DNA from: Rodentolepis nana
Taxonomy: Eukaryota; Platyhelminthes; Cestoda; Cyclophyllidea; Hymenolepididae
Length of the DNA stretch: 21,420 nucleotides
NCBI GenBank assembly: GCA_900617975.1
Contig: UZAE01012466.1
Location: forward strand, 2,166 to 23,585
Direction: 5' to 3'
Program-made: the position numbers and the translations under genes
Part shown: positions 1-9,811 of the stretch, piece after piece
Layout of the letters: every line of letters starts with the position of its first letter
How positions within the stretch are numbered: position 1 is the first letter of the stretch
Notes under the pieces: generated by a model
The model's database searches: none
Told to the model about the DNA's origin: nothing
The model's input: the letters and a program-made list of their open reading frames with translations, nothing else

Positions 1-229
1 AATAACCATAATAAGGTAATTAATGTTTTTTTACCTAATCGTTTACAAACTGTTGCCAAGAGAATCCTTTGCGTTTCTCACAAATTATTTAGTCTCGGAA
101 TTGACATAAATTTTAATGAAACGGATTTTTACTCATATGTAAGCCCCAAGGTAACTATAAATACGATCACCTTATTACTTTTTCTTGAAGATTCAATTTT
201 TGATTTAATATTTGAAATGTTCTTCTCAC
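1..229 (-). other. Start of ERC intron 4, runs off the left edge
   Basis: AT-rich sequence after the exon 4 donor (GTGAGA). I see no ERC-like coding segment and no splice-bounded open frame in it. Confidence 0.7.
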
Positions 230-400
230 CTTTGACTTTAGAAGACGCTCGTTGCTTCTGAAGGCATTTAGAGTCCTGTCGACGTCTTCGATGCCACTGC
301 TCAAAGAAGTTGTTGGTGTAGCCATTCCCTCGTCTCGAAGTCGGACAATCTCATCCTCAAGAAGTCGAATCTCATTTTCCAGTGTTAAGATCTTTGACTC
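230..400 (-). CDS. ERC: ERC exon 4: coiled coil
   Basis: Fifty-seven codons, residues 499-555, from ESKILTLENEIRLLEDEI to ERLLKSK. The acceptor is TTGCTTCCAG|GAG and the donor is AAG|GTGAGA, both phase 0. The segment aligns with the family stretch that in vertebrates reads DSKISSMERGLRDLEEEIQ and then a Ser/Glu linker. No further exon could be identified in the last 229 bases towards the left edge. The plus-strand open frame over this exon (252-518) is a shadow. Confidence 0.92.
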
Positions 401-3400
401 CTGGAAGCAATTTGGACTGGTTAAATTGGACTCCGTACTAACTCAGAGCTTTCTTCATCATGAAAAATGTAGAATCCCAAATTTACTTTATGAAATTAAG
501 GCTAAAGCAAACTTATAAGTTTTGATGGCTTATTTAGCAAACGCTTTGTTATCTGAAGGACATAGGTTCAGCACTTCAGGAAAGCTATGATTTAAGTCCT
601 ACGATTTTGTGGAAAATCACTTAAGAGCAGGGAGATATGGTGCTCTTGATATTTTCATATTGTTAAATGAATAAGAGTATACATTTCATGATTGACCGCA
701 TTTATTAGCCTACCAACAGTGTGCATAATGTCAATTTTACCAAATGGACAGAATGACACCATTTTTAGTTCGAATAGTAGATGTACAATGACTAATGCTT
801 AATGTCAATCAATGCTTTAATGAAAATAATGTAAATTAGGTGGGGGGAGGAGATTGTGAAATAAGAAGGAGGAATTTTCAGGCAAATGAATTAAGTTATT
901 ACTTTGAGGAATTATATTTGATCATGCTTGAGGGTATTACAAGAAAATGTTCCATTTGGCGATATCAATAAACAATCTGATGATTTTATTAGTTTTACCT
1001 TGGTATCAACGACAGCCTGAAGTGTTTGGACCTCGCGAATATTCATTCGCAAATTTTCACTCTCTTGTTTCACTGTACTCAGCTCATGTGCCACGCTTTC
1101 AAGTTCCTAAAAAAGGAATGAATATTGTTCGATTTAATACTAAAATTCTTCAATATTATTTACTTCTAATAAAACCAAATTTAGAAAATCCATTTTTTTA
1201 CGATTAGTTAATATCTTGTTGCTGTTATATAATTAAGACGGAAATATACACTAATTTAAACTAACTAAAATTAATACTTATAAGCAGAAAATAAGATTTT
1301 TATCATGGAATTTAGGCGTGACAATTGTAGATACTTTTGTTTGTTTCCTAATTGGAGAGAATTTGTATATGTAAAATTATTATGACGTTAGTTACTAATG
1401 AACTTTAAAGTAAAACATTTTCCGTATATCTTTCCTATTTAAATCCCCATCAATTAGAATTAAAAATGAATTTATAGATAAATTAATAAGAAAAATATAA
1501 ACTGCGTTGTGGTACAGCAGCCCGAAGTGCGAATGAGTGTCAATTCTGAAATTCATGCCACTAGGGTAATGTGTTCCAATCTTGTATCAACAATTTGCCT
1601 GATTGCAAAAGAAACTTCATTGCTGTTTCAATAGTTATTTAAGAGATCAAATAACGCATTTATAACTACCCTTTCCAGAGATATATTTTCGCAAATTACT
1701 TCTTTGCGTGCACCCTTATCCGTCTGTGAAATCAAATACCATGGTTTCGAAGCCAATCGGTGCACTCCTAGCAAGGGCAATTGTAGTTTATCAACATCGA
1801 GATTTCATGATTCTTCTCTCCTAACCATTTTGGATGTTAAGAGAGCTTTTCAAAGCCAACTTTAAAAGTAACGCTATTCGACCACATTTTGTAGATGAAG
1901 CAATATACCAATGAATCTCAATTCGCTTATTGCTGACTTTGTAATTACAATAAATGCTATTTCACAAAAACAGAGATGAAAACTGTTCGGTGTAGAAACA
2001 GCTACTACCTATTGCATAAGTGGCCCTGTTATAGCCGTCTAATTGTTTTATAGATTTCCATTGTTACTGAACAAATGAAGGGTGTTAATTGAAGCCATCA
2101 ATAGGCAGCAAGTGGTTGCATTAAAGATACGAGTGGGATAGGTTAATTCAAAGTTGAAGATATGCCCGTTTGGTTGAAGAATAGATTTGAAAAAAATGAG
2201 ATCGGCGATTTGCAGATGTTTGCGTAATTCAATTTTGCCTTACACAAACCAACTAAACCATTATAGTCCTATTACATTTAAAACGGCGTTTGACAATTGA
2301 AATCGAAAGGCGTAGTTTTGAATATTTGACCAGTGTTTTAAAAGAGAGAAAACTTGTAAAAATTATTAAAAATATGAAATGTTTATAGAGAAAAATGTTT
2401 TTAGCTATTTTTTAATTTAAATTCTGGAATAAAGGAGCAAACTAATTATAAAATGTTTAATAATTCGCCTCCTTAAATTTTTTTATCAAGCACCTTGAAC
2501 TCAGGTAATTAAAGAATATTTAGCGCTTTTGTGCTGAATATATAATAAGATCATATTGATTTTTCAGTCACTTGAAGAAGAACAATGAACTGAAAGGACA
2601 AGACTAATCTTTCCTTAATTAATTAAAAAAGATAAACAAGGGCTTGATATCGTAGTCAGACGTTTGCCGCAACCCACGGAAAGGATTATGAATTTTTATT
2701 ATTTGAAGATGAGCATCAAACTTGGTAAACATTGAGCAAACGAATCAATTATCAAACTATGTATGACATTCTCCCTGCTTCGATGCTGTCCTCAACATCT
2801 CTTTGTTACTAGCTATTTGTCATTCGCTGGACTCTATTAACTTATTTCAGCTACCTTTATTAATTATAAATTGGGAATTTTTTGAGATACTGTGAGTTAT
2901 TTTAATAATAAATCAATGATAAAATAGTCAAGTGAATACTAAATCATCAAACTTTTGAGAAATATAACTTAAAAAGATCCCATATACTTAAATGATTTTG
3001 AGGGTCCTTTCAAACTCTAAATATTTTATTAAGGAATGAACGATGTGTATCCCCTCTTGATATTTATTCAGTAGCACCAGGTGCGAATCTATTCCGAACC
3101 CAACAATATTACCAAACTCTCTCAGATAAACTCTCCGCACGTTTTGAATTTTACTTAAGTATTACCACAGCGCAGTGAACAGAAGCGCTGCAAATGCATA
3201 TGAGTTGGGCAAAATCAATGCCGGCTACTCAACTTGGCCAACCAATCAGTGAAGAGGAGAAACGCAGGTGTCGTGTCGCGCGCTTTGCCTTGGAAAGATG
3301 TTTTGCAATTTAAGCCTCGCTTTAAATTACAGAAGATCCGCTACGGTTCTAGCAAAGATCCTATGAATGCAAGTTAATTTAATAAGTACTCCAACTACTA

Positions 3401-6400
3401 ATTGCTTTATTCAATAAGGTAGACAAGTAGATAGAAAATATGTTTGCCAAAATTACCCTATGTAGGGCCGTGCGTTCTATTTAAAAGCGCCCCTTAGTGA
3501 TTTTGGCTAAGTGGATGAAAGCACTGTTAAATGAATAGCGAATAGTTTCTTTTCAAAAAATTTGCTTGAAATTTCCCCACTGGCAAATTATCATAGGTTC
3601 TGAAATTGGTTTGGAAATCAATAATTATAGTACTAAATGATAGCTAGTAAAAAATGTTCGTTTAGAGTGCATGGAATAATGAACATTGGTGTCATAGAAT
3701 TGTAAATAAATGCTCATAATGTGAATAATGACATTCTTTGGAGCACATAGAAGATTATTATTATTATTATAAAATAAATATAGATTCTTTATACAAAATC
3801 GGTTGATAGAAATTAGAACACAAATTCAGGAGGAGGGGATCGAGAAGGCGCTGAGAGAGGTGACAAGGCATCAAACAATTTTCTTCCAATTCCATTTTTG
3901 GTTTCGAATCTAATCATACTTATAAAATGGATAATTCAAATGTCAGAATTCGTTCCCTGAATTGCTGGGTGAATTCCCATTGATAACATTCAGTTCTCAT
4001 GGTCCAAATTTTAGTCATTATGGTCAATCTTGACACTTCAGTTCATTGATTTTCCAGGGTTATGAAGGCACAATGATTAGGCTTCAATTTCATCAGCTCA
4101 TGATCTTAAAACAATGGCGTTGAGGTAGCTAGTAAAGGACAAACTTGAATGTAAAATGGGGTCATTTCATTACCGTTTTCCACACTTAATAGTCCACTAA
4201 TTAAATAAAGTTTCTACCTGAGATACATCCAACCATGTTCAAAGCAAAATCATGACACCAATTTTACTGGAAACGGAAAGCTTATTTGGGCGTCACATTA
4301 GCTGAATAGTAGAAAAACGGAAGTGAGTTTTGAGTTTAAATTTATTGATTGGCCATAATTAATTTAAAATGGCTTACAAGCAAGTACACTTTTAATTCGT
4401 AATAGGATAATTCCTGCAATCTTTTAGCGTATAGTTAAAATCGACATATTTTGATTGGTTAGCATTCAAACGAAATTGAGCGACTATGAAGATATTAATC
4501 CACCGCAGTCTGCAATATTCAGAATCTAAAAGTGTTTTTTATTATTTTATAATAAATAAATAAGTTAGCAAATATATACCTGAAGAACAAATACTTACAT
4601 CTTTCAAACGACTCCGCGACATTTCACATTCGATTAGAGCCTTCTCCGCCTCACTTTCCCTCTGAAAAGCCTCATTTAGCTGATCTCGAAGTCTTTCAAT
4701 TTCCTTTCTATCCGATTCAAGTCGGTCAATGCGAATATTAACGAGGCCGGAGTCAGCTGTCACTGCTGATCCAGTTTGATCGGTCTTCCCACCGGTGCCA
4801 CCTTGCTGCTGTTGTATATTGGCTTGTTGTTGGGCCGCATTCGCTTTTCCCGACTTCACAGCCTCAACCAAACGACGCAAACTCTCCTCTGTGGTTACGA
4901 GGCTGTTTTGCATACTCACACACCTCTTTTCTGCTTCCTCAACCGATTTACTTAACAAACGATTCTCACAGGTAAGCTCGTCTATTCGACTGTTCAACGC
5001 CTCGATTTCATTGACTTCAGTTCCATCTTGTCCAACTTTGAATCGAGTAGCATTCTTTTCACGCTCGCGTCTCAATTCCGAATCGGAGTTATGCAGAGCT
5101 TGTAACATTGTCTAAAATAGGCAAAAGCACGAATAATTTACGTGATTGTACTGTTCGAGCATTTTTAAGTGTGAGCTTTCCGTGATGATTCAATGAACTC
5201 GATCAGATTTGGGGAAAGCGCAATAACGCCACTTCCTCTTTGATCATTCCATTCACTTGTAAACCACATCAAGGAAGAGGTGGGAGTAAAAATATGTGGA
5301 TCACAGTTTCCAAATCAAAAAGCCAGTAGTGGAGAGTAACTAAATTGTACGGTCCAAATATAATTGAAACTCGAGAGAGAGAGAGAGAGAGGAAAGGAAA
5401 GATAAATAGGGAAAAACTGCATGATTATAGTGTCCGTATCAACACGTACATAATCCTCATATTCTCTTCTTTACCATGTGAATACTGTTTAATTTAAAAG
5501 AGGAAAGTACTTTATTTTTTTTCCAACTGTATTTATTGAACACAACGTAAAGAAATGCAAAAAATTAATTTCCACTCACTTTTACCGACTGACTTTTCAA
5601 CAAACTGATATTATGGATAAGCGTAACTTTATTTCAAAGCAGAATCCTTTTGTATCCAAAAATTTGACGTTAAAATTTGTTTTAAACTGAATTTTACCTT
5701 TTTAATGAAAGACAATTACATCTTTCTGGACGAAATTATGTCTCTAGAGTGAACTCAGCTTCAAAGAGTTATTGTTAGTTCTTCTGATCTAACCCGTTCG
5801 AGATACCAACCTGGGTCTACCACCCAGATTTACCGACACATAAAGAAAGTGACATTGAAGTGATATATTCGAAAATCCTAATTAAGTAATCAATCTGTCA
5901 AAAGGACTGGACATACAGAAATTGAACTATCCATTAATTAAAGGGCGTAAAATTTGAATCCAAGAAATTAGATAAAGGAAGACCTAGTTTGCTATTTCAA
6001 CATTTTTAAACGCATTCGATCATAATTTCCGTTACTTTAGAGAGTGTTAAATTGTATTATTCTTTAGCTTGCCTTAATTTATTATATAATAATCTTTAAT
6101 GCGTAAAATATCGGATATGAAATTTTTTGCATCGAAGCATCTCGCTCAATTATGAAGAAAATACTTACAGATAACAGAGTTCGAAGTGTATAGCAGCTAC
6201 TATTAAATTATATGAGCGTTAAAAATTCCGTTTACTTTCCATTTAAACTATTTTTTGTTTTAATCAATGCACGAATTTAATTCATGTAAAAGGACTTACT
6301 TTTTTAAAACATTTAATCCTCAGAATTAAAAAAAACGATCTCTCTTCCCCATAAGCATATAAAGGAAATGATTACTACAATTTTAGAGAAAGAAAAGATT

Positions 6401-7301
6401 AATTATGAGTTAGTTTGTTACAGCATACCTGTTTTTCTAATTGAAGTTGATGGAGGTGATCTGCAAGAATGGCATACTTAGCGTTCTCGTCTTTCCTCAT
6501 TGCACGTTCACGCTTAAGCTCCGGACTCCAAAAGGTACGAATACTTGTCATACAGGCATTCAATTTCTCTTTAGTGACTTCTAGTTCTTGGTTAAGCCTG
6601 ACGCACTCACACTGAAGGCTTATAACATCCGCACTATTTTGAAACGTCATCAACCCCGAACTCCCTCCTAGATTTGTACCATATCCACTATAGCCAGAAA
6701 CACCGGAGAAATTTCTATAATCCATTACAGGATTCATAATTGGTGCACCACCGCCTAAACCATTCATTCGTTCACTTCCAACATTTCCATAATAATTGTA
6801 TCCGCCAGGATTTGTGTTTATACCGGTCGACTGCATTGCATTAGTGTGTTCCGAAAGGCCTTGTCTTTCAAGATTCACATCATAAGATTGTGCCCTGCGG
6901 TTTCCCATGGACTGCGTGGATGTTATGCATGAATTTAATGGTTGATATGAAGTTGTTTGATCAATAATGTATCCAGGAAGATAGGCGGATCGACCATAGC
7001 GTTGGGCAGATGAATTCAGATAACCCCTAGGTCCAACAGGATAATTAGAGCCGCGGTCAGCTGATGTAGCACGCCCATCAAAGATGGTTGTAGTGCTGGG
7101 TTGAAGACGACTTTGTGGAGTGGCTGTTTGGTTATAAAATAAACTATCTAATAAGTCCGCGTAAACAGGATCTCGAGCACTGGATGGTCTTGGTCGTTCA
7201 GGATGGCGTTGGGGAACGGTCGCAGCATATGGATAATTGGGGTGAGGACTAGACAGATTAGATGCATACTGTATACTATTCATTAGATCTTCTTGCATCA
7301 T
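230..7301 (-). CDS. ERC: ELKS/ERC/Bruchpilot-type presynaptic active-zone scaffold, 5' part of gene (4 exons)
   Basis: The coding join, in transcription order, is 7301-6429, 5111-4599, 1106-999 and 400-230. It gives 555 residues with no frame break, and the gene continues beyond the left edge. The family (ELKS/CAST/ERC in vertebrates, Bruchpilot in insects) forms long coiled-coil scaffolds at the presynaptic active zone and also acts in cortical vesicle docking. Recognition rests on the block around residues 239-291 (ELEVTKEKL, then TFWSPELKRERAMRK), the stretch TTEESLRRLVEAVKSGK in exon 2, and LQAVVDTKESKILTLE across the exon 3/4 junction. All match the family's N-terminal third in the right order. 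Every exon is a multiple of three and all junctions are phase 0. The in-frame stop at 7335-7337 upstream of the ATG supports the chosen start, although an upstream spliced non-coding exon is possible. The C-terminal coiled coils are not in the window. Confidence 0.92.
401..998 (-). other. ERC intron 3 (598 nt)
   Basis: AT-rich intron bounded by GT...AG on the minus strand. It has a G-rich patch at about 840-849 but no recognisable gene, RNA or mobile element. Confidence 0.8.
999..1106 (-). CDS. ERC: ERC exon 3: short coiled-coil exon
   Basis: Thirty-six codons, residues 463-498, from ELESVAHEL to AVVDTK. The acceptor is TTTTTTAG|GAA and the donor is AAG|GTAAAA, both phase 0. The end (LQAVVDTK) matches the family's ALQTVIEMK segment, which precedes DSKI in vertebrates, so the join to exon 4 is well supported. 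Because the exon is 108 nt and phase 0 on both sides, skipping it would keep the frame. Confidence 0.9.
1107..4598 (-). other. ERC intron 2 (about 3.5 kb)
   Basis: This is the largest intron in the window, bounded by GTAAGT and TTTTTTAG on the minus strand. It is mostly AT-rich. Two patches are less AT-rich: about 1500-1640, with a plus-strand frame open from 1482 to a TAG at 1632-1634, and about 3060-3320, with the 39-codon frame 3194-3313. Neither matches a family I recognise. An (ATT)n run lies at about 3754-3770. Because exons 2 and 3 are collinear with the ERC family, no ERC exon appears to be missing here. Confidence 0.75.
3754..3770. repeat. (ATT)n microsatellite
   Basis: Five to six ATT units in ERC intron 2, followed by AAAATAAATA. 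Confidence 0.85.
4599..5111 (-). CDS. ERC: ERC exon 2: coiled coil with Gln/Gly-rich insert
   Basis: This exon encodes residues 292-462. The acceptor is TATTTTAG|ACA, so the exon opens with Thr before the ATG at 5108-5106 and gives the junction EKQ|TMLQAL, which parallels the family's ENQKQAMLVRQL region. The segment is mostly charged heptads. TTEESLRRLVEAVKSGK lines up with the family's RDESIKKLLEMLQSKG motif, and a Gln/Gly/Thr-rich loop (about residues 386-410) follows it. The donor used is GAT|GTAAGTAT. A second possible donor, CAG|GTATAT, lies 19 nt further on, but it would shift the frame into exon 3. The open frame on the opposite strand here is a shadow. Confidence 0.92.
5112..6428 (-). 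other. ERC intron 1 (1317 nt)
   Basis: Bounded by CAG|GTATGC and TATTTTAG on the minus strand. It holds a (GA)n run at 5373-5391 and a small 6-bp hairpin at 5811-5827 (CTGGGT/ACCCAG, loop CTACC). No coding sequence was recognised. Confidence 0.8.
5373..5391. repeat. (GA)n microsatellite
   Basis: About nine GA units followed by a purine-only tract to about 5402, in ERC intron 1. Confidence 0.9.
6429..7301 (-). CDS. ERC: ERC exon 1: disordered N-terminus and first conserved coiled coil
   Basis: This exon encodes residues 1-291. Translation begins at a double Met (MMQEDL) and is preceded in frame by a stop at 7335-7337. Residues 1 to about 225 are low complexity, rich in Ser, Asn, Tyr, Gly and Pro, and look disordered; they do not resemble a folded domain. 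From about residue 228 a coiled coil starts and contains the family signature ELEVTKEKLNACMTSIRTFW, followed by SPELKRERAMRK and an acidic/basic heptad stretch. The donor is CAG|GTATGC on the minus strand, leaving phase 0. The vertebrate and insect proteins also place a disordered Ser-rich leader before this signature. Confidence 0.93.
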
Positions 7302-8350
7302 TTTGTAACTATTTAAGAATTCCCATGCTTTTGGTTACTATATCTCCTTCGTTCATCCAAAGTACCCACTAGACGCCAAAGATTTCCAAGGTCATAGTTG
7401 CATATTGGACAAACGCTGGTAATTTAATCAACATTTATTTGTAAAATAAAAAATTAAAAAAATGTTAGTTGAGTTTATTTTAAAACTCGAATCTTAATTT
7501 GTAAAGGCATCAATTGTTATAAAAACAAAAAATATAAATTTCGCTAAAGGATTAAGAATTAAAGCATACAGAGATAATCTTTAGCAGTAGCATTATTGAA
7601 AAATAACTTATTTTACCTCTTTGGTTTCCTAAAGAGAGAAATCGTGCACTGTTGGGAAATTTTTGACTTTCAATATTTTACCGAGAGAAAGTTTCAATCA
7701 TTCAAGTTTGGGTCAATGCAACGATTCGTGGACTATCCTTTTAGCATTGCATCTTAGAAAATACGACATGTATACCACCATATGCATATGTAAATATGTA
7801 TAACTGAATCTATTCAGTTATTTGGGACTTTCTATGGCCACCATTTAGAGTATCAATTGTACGTAAGGATATTCATACTCCAAACGTTAGCACTTCGAGA
7901 TAATCAAACTTAATCTCCCCCGCAAAAAAGTTGACATTTTTCTGTAGATTGCAAGCAGCCGATTTATTAATACATGTATGAATTATTTCTAAACAAGAAA
8001 ATTAAATTAAAGGATGTGGTAGTTATTCAAGTGGAATTTATTAAAAAATAGTTTTATCATCTAAAGTAGCCGTCACATACAACAAAGAATAAAGTAAGAT
8101 CTGAAATCCTTTCAATTTAAAGTTGTGCAAATATTGGAAGTAAATTCATCAAAGACCGACAATGTCATGATATGAATTTATGTGAGCCTAGTAATGTAGG
8201 AAGCGCATTTATGGTTCTGTTGCAAATATAAACGTGACTGAATATCATGGAAAAATTTCAAAATGTTTAATGATTTTGTTATTATATATTCCTTTAAAAA
8301 TGATTTAGTGGATGGTATCTTGCGCAAACTACAAACGGAAAGTCAAAAAT
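7302..8350. other. Intergenic region upstream of ERC
   Basis: Non-coding sequence between the ERC start codon and the first retroelement copy. It should hold the ERC 5' UTR and probably promoter elements, but no TATA box or start site can be assigned with confidence. It contains the 12-bp palindrome CATATGCATATG (7779-7790) and an 8-bp perfect hairpin at 7801-7820 (TAACTGAA/TTCAGTTA, loop TCTA). Confidence 0.6.
7801..7820. repeat. Perfect 8-bp inverted repeat, 4-nt loop
   Basis: TAACTGAA, loop TCTA, TTCAGTTA. It lies about 500 bp upstream of the ERC ATG and 10 bp from the palindrome CATATGCATATG. Its role is unknown and it may be chance. Confidence 0.6.
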
Positions 8351-8364
8351 TAAATGTATAAATT
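8351..8364. repeat. Target-site duplication, left side of copy 1
   Basis: TAAATGTATAAATT pairs with TGAATGTAGAAATT at 8692-8705 (12 of 14 identical). The duplication directly abuts the element's tail. Confidence 0.7.
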
Positions 8365-8389
8365 TATTTACTTCAAATACCAGGCGTTG

Positions 8390-8401
8390 TGACAGTTGTC
8401 A
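8390..8401 (-). other. 3'-end stem-loop of copy 1
   Basis: On the minus strand TGACA-AC-TGTCA forms a 5-bp hairpin near the tail. Copy 2 has TGATA-AC-TATCA at the same place, so the fourth pair is C-G here and T-A there, a compensatory change. A second stem just upstream (8404-8408 with 8422-8426) is also kept with one G-T pair. Confidence 0.6.
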
Positions 8402-8617
8402 TTAGCCCTCTAGCAGTCTTCGGACTTCACAGAGGGGAGGAAAATCAAAGTTAAAAAAATTAGAGAGGGGAGGGGGGATAGGAACGAAAGAGTGTTTCAA
8501 AGATGTAAAAGAGACAGACACAAAGATAGAAAAATTTGAGGTGTGTACTGTAGAATTAGTCAAATATAGCATACATTGGGTTGATGTTAGTTTGAAGTAA
8601 GAAGTCAACTGCCGGTT

Positions 8618-8691
8618 GATAGTCTTTTTTTGCAACATGAGTATATGTTGCCCAGGGTGCACCACGTGGAAGTAAGTCAATCGCACACCCC
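8618..8691 (-). ncRNA. HDV-like ribozyme fold at 5' end of copy 1, with damaged P2
   Basis: The order of parts is the same as in copy 2, numbered from G1 at 8691. P1 is GGGGTGT with GCACCCT (nt 1-7 and 32-38, G1-U38 wobble, a second wobble at 7-32). P3 is ACT with GGT, L3 is TCCACGT, and GGG follows P1. P4 can form as CAACAT/ATGTTG or as a shorter stem, and the C-A-A joiner has C60 at 8632. P2 (nt 10-18 with 66-74) has two internal mismatches, A-A and T-T, so cleavage activity is doubtful. The fold assignment rests on homology with copy 2. Confidence 0.75.
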
Positions 8692-8705
8692 TGAATGTAG
8701 AAATT
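8692..8705. repeat. Target-site duplication, right side of copy 1
   Basis: TGAATGTAGAAATT directly follows the element's first nucleotide (8691, minus strand). It is the partner of 8351-8364. Confidence 0.7.
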
Positions 8706-9660
8706 AACTTAGCCTCAATTGCAAGTATTTATTTATCAAATTGAGGCCAGTAAAATTGAAGGCTTACCTGTGGATTAATAGGAAAACTCGAAGCAATGGC
8801 AATGCCAAAATTCGCAATTTTTCAAACTTATATTAGTTTTACATTAAATAAACTCGTCCAAAGCTCCACATAAGTAAATATTTTGAGAGACCCTCGAGAA
8901 ACTATTGATTACTTCAATTAGTTACTTCATTAAATTCAGTGGTAATCTTATAGGTTTTAAATGATCTATGAAACGAATAGCACATCAGAGCAGTTTGGTT
9001 CAAAAGTACATATTTCAAAAGTTCAAGATGAAAAAAATCAACTAAGGTGGTTTTAATTAATTTTTGAGTAGTTTATAATTCGGAAGTTCATGATTGAGAT
9101 AAAAGGAGGATTAAGAGCAATTTTAATTCATTTCCAAGTAAACATTGCTAATCGACAGTTAGAATTGTCAAATTTAAACGTGACTTTTGTACTGTTTTAC
9201 AATATAATTTATAATTAACCTGATTAAGAGAGAAGATTTAGATTTATAAGTCATTAGTTTTAGGAGAAACAATTTAAAGCGCAATATAAAGCAAAAATTA
9301 CAAAAACTCAAACTTGCTTTTTTGCAATGCATAATGTTGACCAAATTTATAAAATAGCTATTAGGCGGAAGAAAAAGTATGTAAGGAATGTTCTATTGCA
9401 ACATGGAACTTTAGTTTAATCGAAAAGTATAATTAAATGTGTTCACGATATTACGAACTGCGTTGTGTGAATGAAAAGATTAATAAAATAGACAAATAAA
9501 AACTTCCTTTCGCAAAATTTTTCCAGTGAATAAGCACATCAATAATTGGTAATTCTTCAATATTCATGTAAACCTTGAGTCTACCAATCGGCGCAAGAGT
9601 TTAGTAAAATATCCGCCCATGTAGCTGCTGCCTCTTATCCTTATCAAATTAGAATCTTCA
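8706..9660. other. Intergenic region upstream of the insulin receptor
   Basis: AT-rich non-coding DNA expected to hold the receptor's promoter and 5' UTR. No convincing core promoter motif was seen. A 9-bp inverted repeat (GCCTCAATT at 8712-8720 with AATTGAGGC at 8739-8747) lies next to the retroelement. An in-frame TAG at 9622-9624, followed by open sequence into the ATG at 9661, limits how far the coding region can extend upstream. Confidence 0.6.
8712..8747. repeat. Perfect 9-bp inverted repeat, 18-nt loop
   Basis: GCCTCAATT and AATTGAGGC separated by 18 nt, just outside the target-site duplication of copy 1. Function is unknown. Confidence 0.6.
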
Positions 9661-9811
9661 ATGAAACTGATTTCTTCTTCTACTCCAATTCATTATACCA
9701 AAATATTTGCTATCTTTAAGGATAAAATTGTTCTCTTCTTCCTCCTGCTTTTTCTTGTTGCACTATCGCAATCCCAGGATCTCAAAATTTTTACTCAGTA
9801 TAATGAAACAA
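9661..9811 (+). CDS. InR: InR exon 1: signal peptide
   Basis: Residues 1-50 plus one base. The hydrophobic core is IVLFFLLLFLVAL (residues 23-35), preceded by Lys-rich FKDK, with a likely cleavage near LSQSQ. The N-terminal part before the core is long for a signal peptide, so an internal start is conceivable, but there is no better placed ATG downstream. An in-frame stop lies at 9622-9624. The donor is ACAA|GTATGT. Confidence 0.8.

Larger units (their letters stand above)
8365..8691 (-). mobile_element. SINE-like retroelement with 5' HDV-like ribozyme, copy 1 (327 bp)
   Basis: The element reads on the minus strand from G at 8691 to an A/T-rich tail ending at about 8365 (GTAAATA-like). It is collinear with the copy at 16723-16994 over its whole length, including the first 60 nt without a gap. 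Flanking target-site duplications are visible at 8351-8364 (TAAATGTATAAATT) and 8692-8705 (TGAATGTAGAAATT), 14 bp with two mismatches, suggesting an old insertion. It carries about 45 nt that copy 2 lacks, bounded by AGTCAA at 8558-8563 and 8603-8608. No pol III A/B boxes were convincing. The 94-codon minus frame inside it is not a credible protein. It sits between the divergent ERC and insulin-receptor genes, in the same orientation as ERC. Confidence 0.85.

Noticed and set aside
1482..1634. Open stretch on the plus strand in ERC intron 2
   Set aside because: About 50 codons with no family resemblance. The first ATG falls well inside it, and nothing links it to other exons.
4795..5115. 106-codon plus-strand open frame
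   Set aside because: It is the antisense shadow of ERC exon 2, which has family homology and good splice sites.
5811..5827. Hairpin CTGGGT/ACCCAG near GTTCGAGAT, considered as a tRNA remnant
   Set aside because: No acceptor stem or A box is present around it; the cloverleaf cannot be drawn.
8402..8686. 94-codon minus-strand open frame in retroelement copy 1 (and its 75-codon counterpart at 16760-16987)
   Set aside because: The frames begin inside the ribozyme and cross the G-rich body. Similarity between the two is explained by DNA homology, and the indels between copies do not respect codons in a protein-like way.
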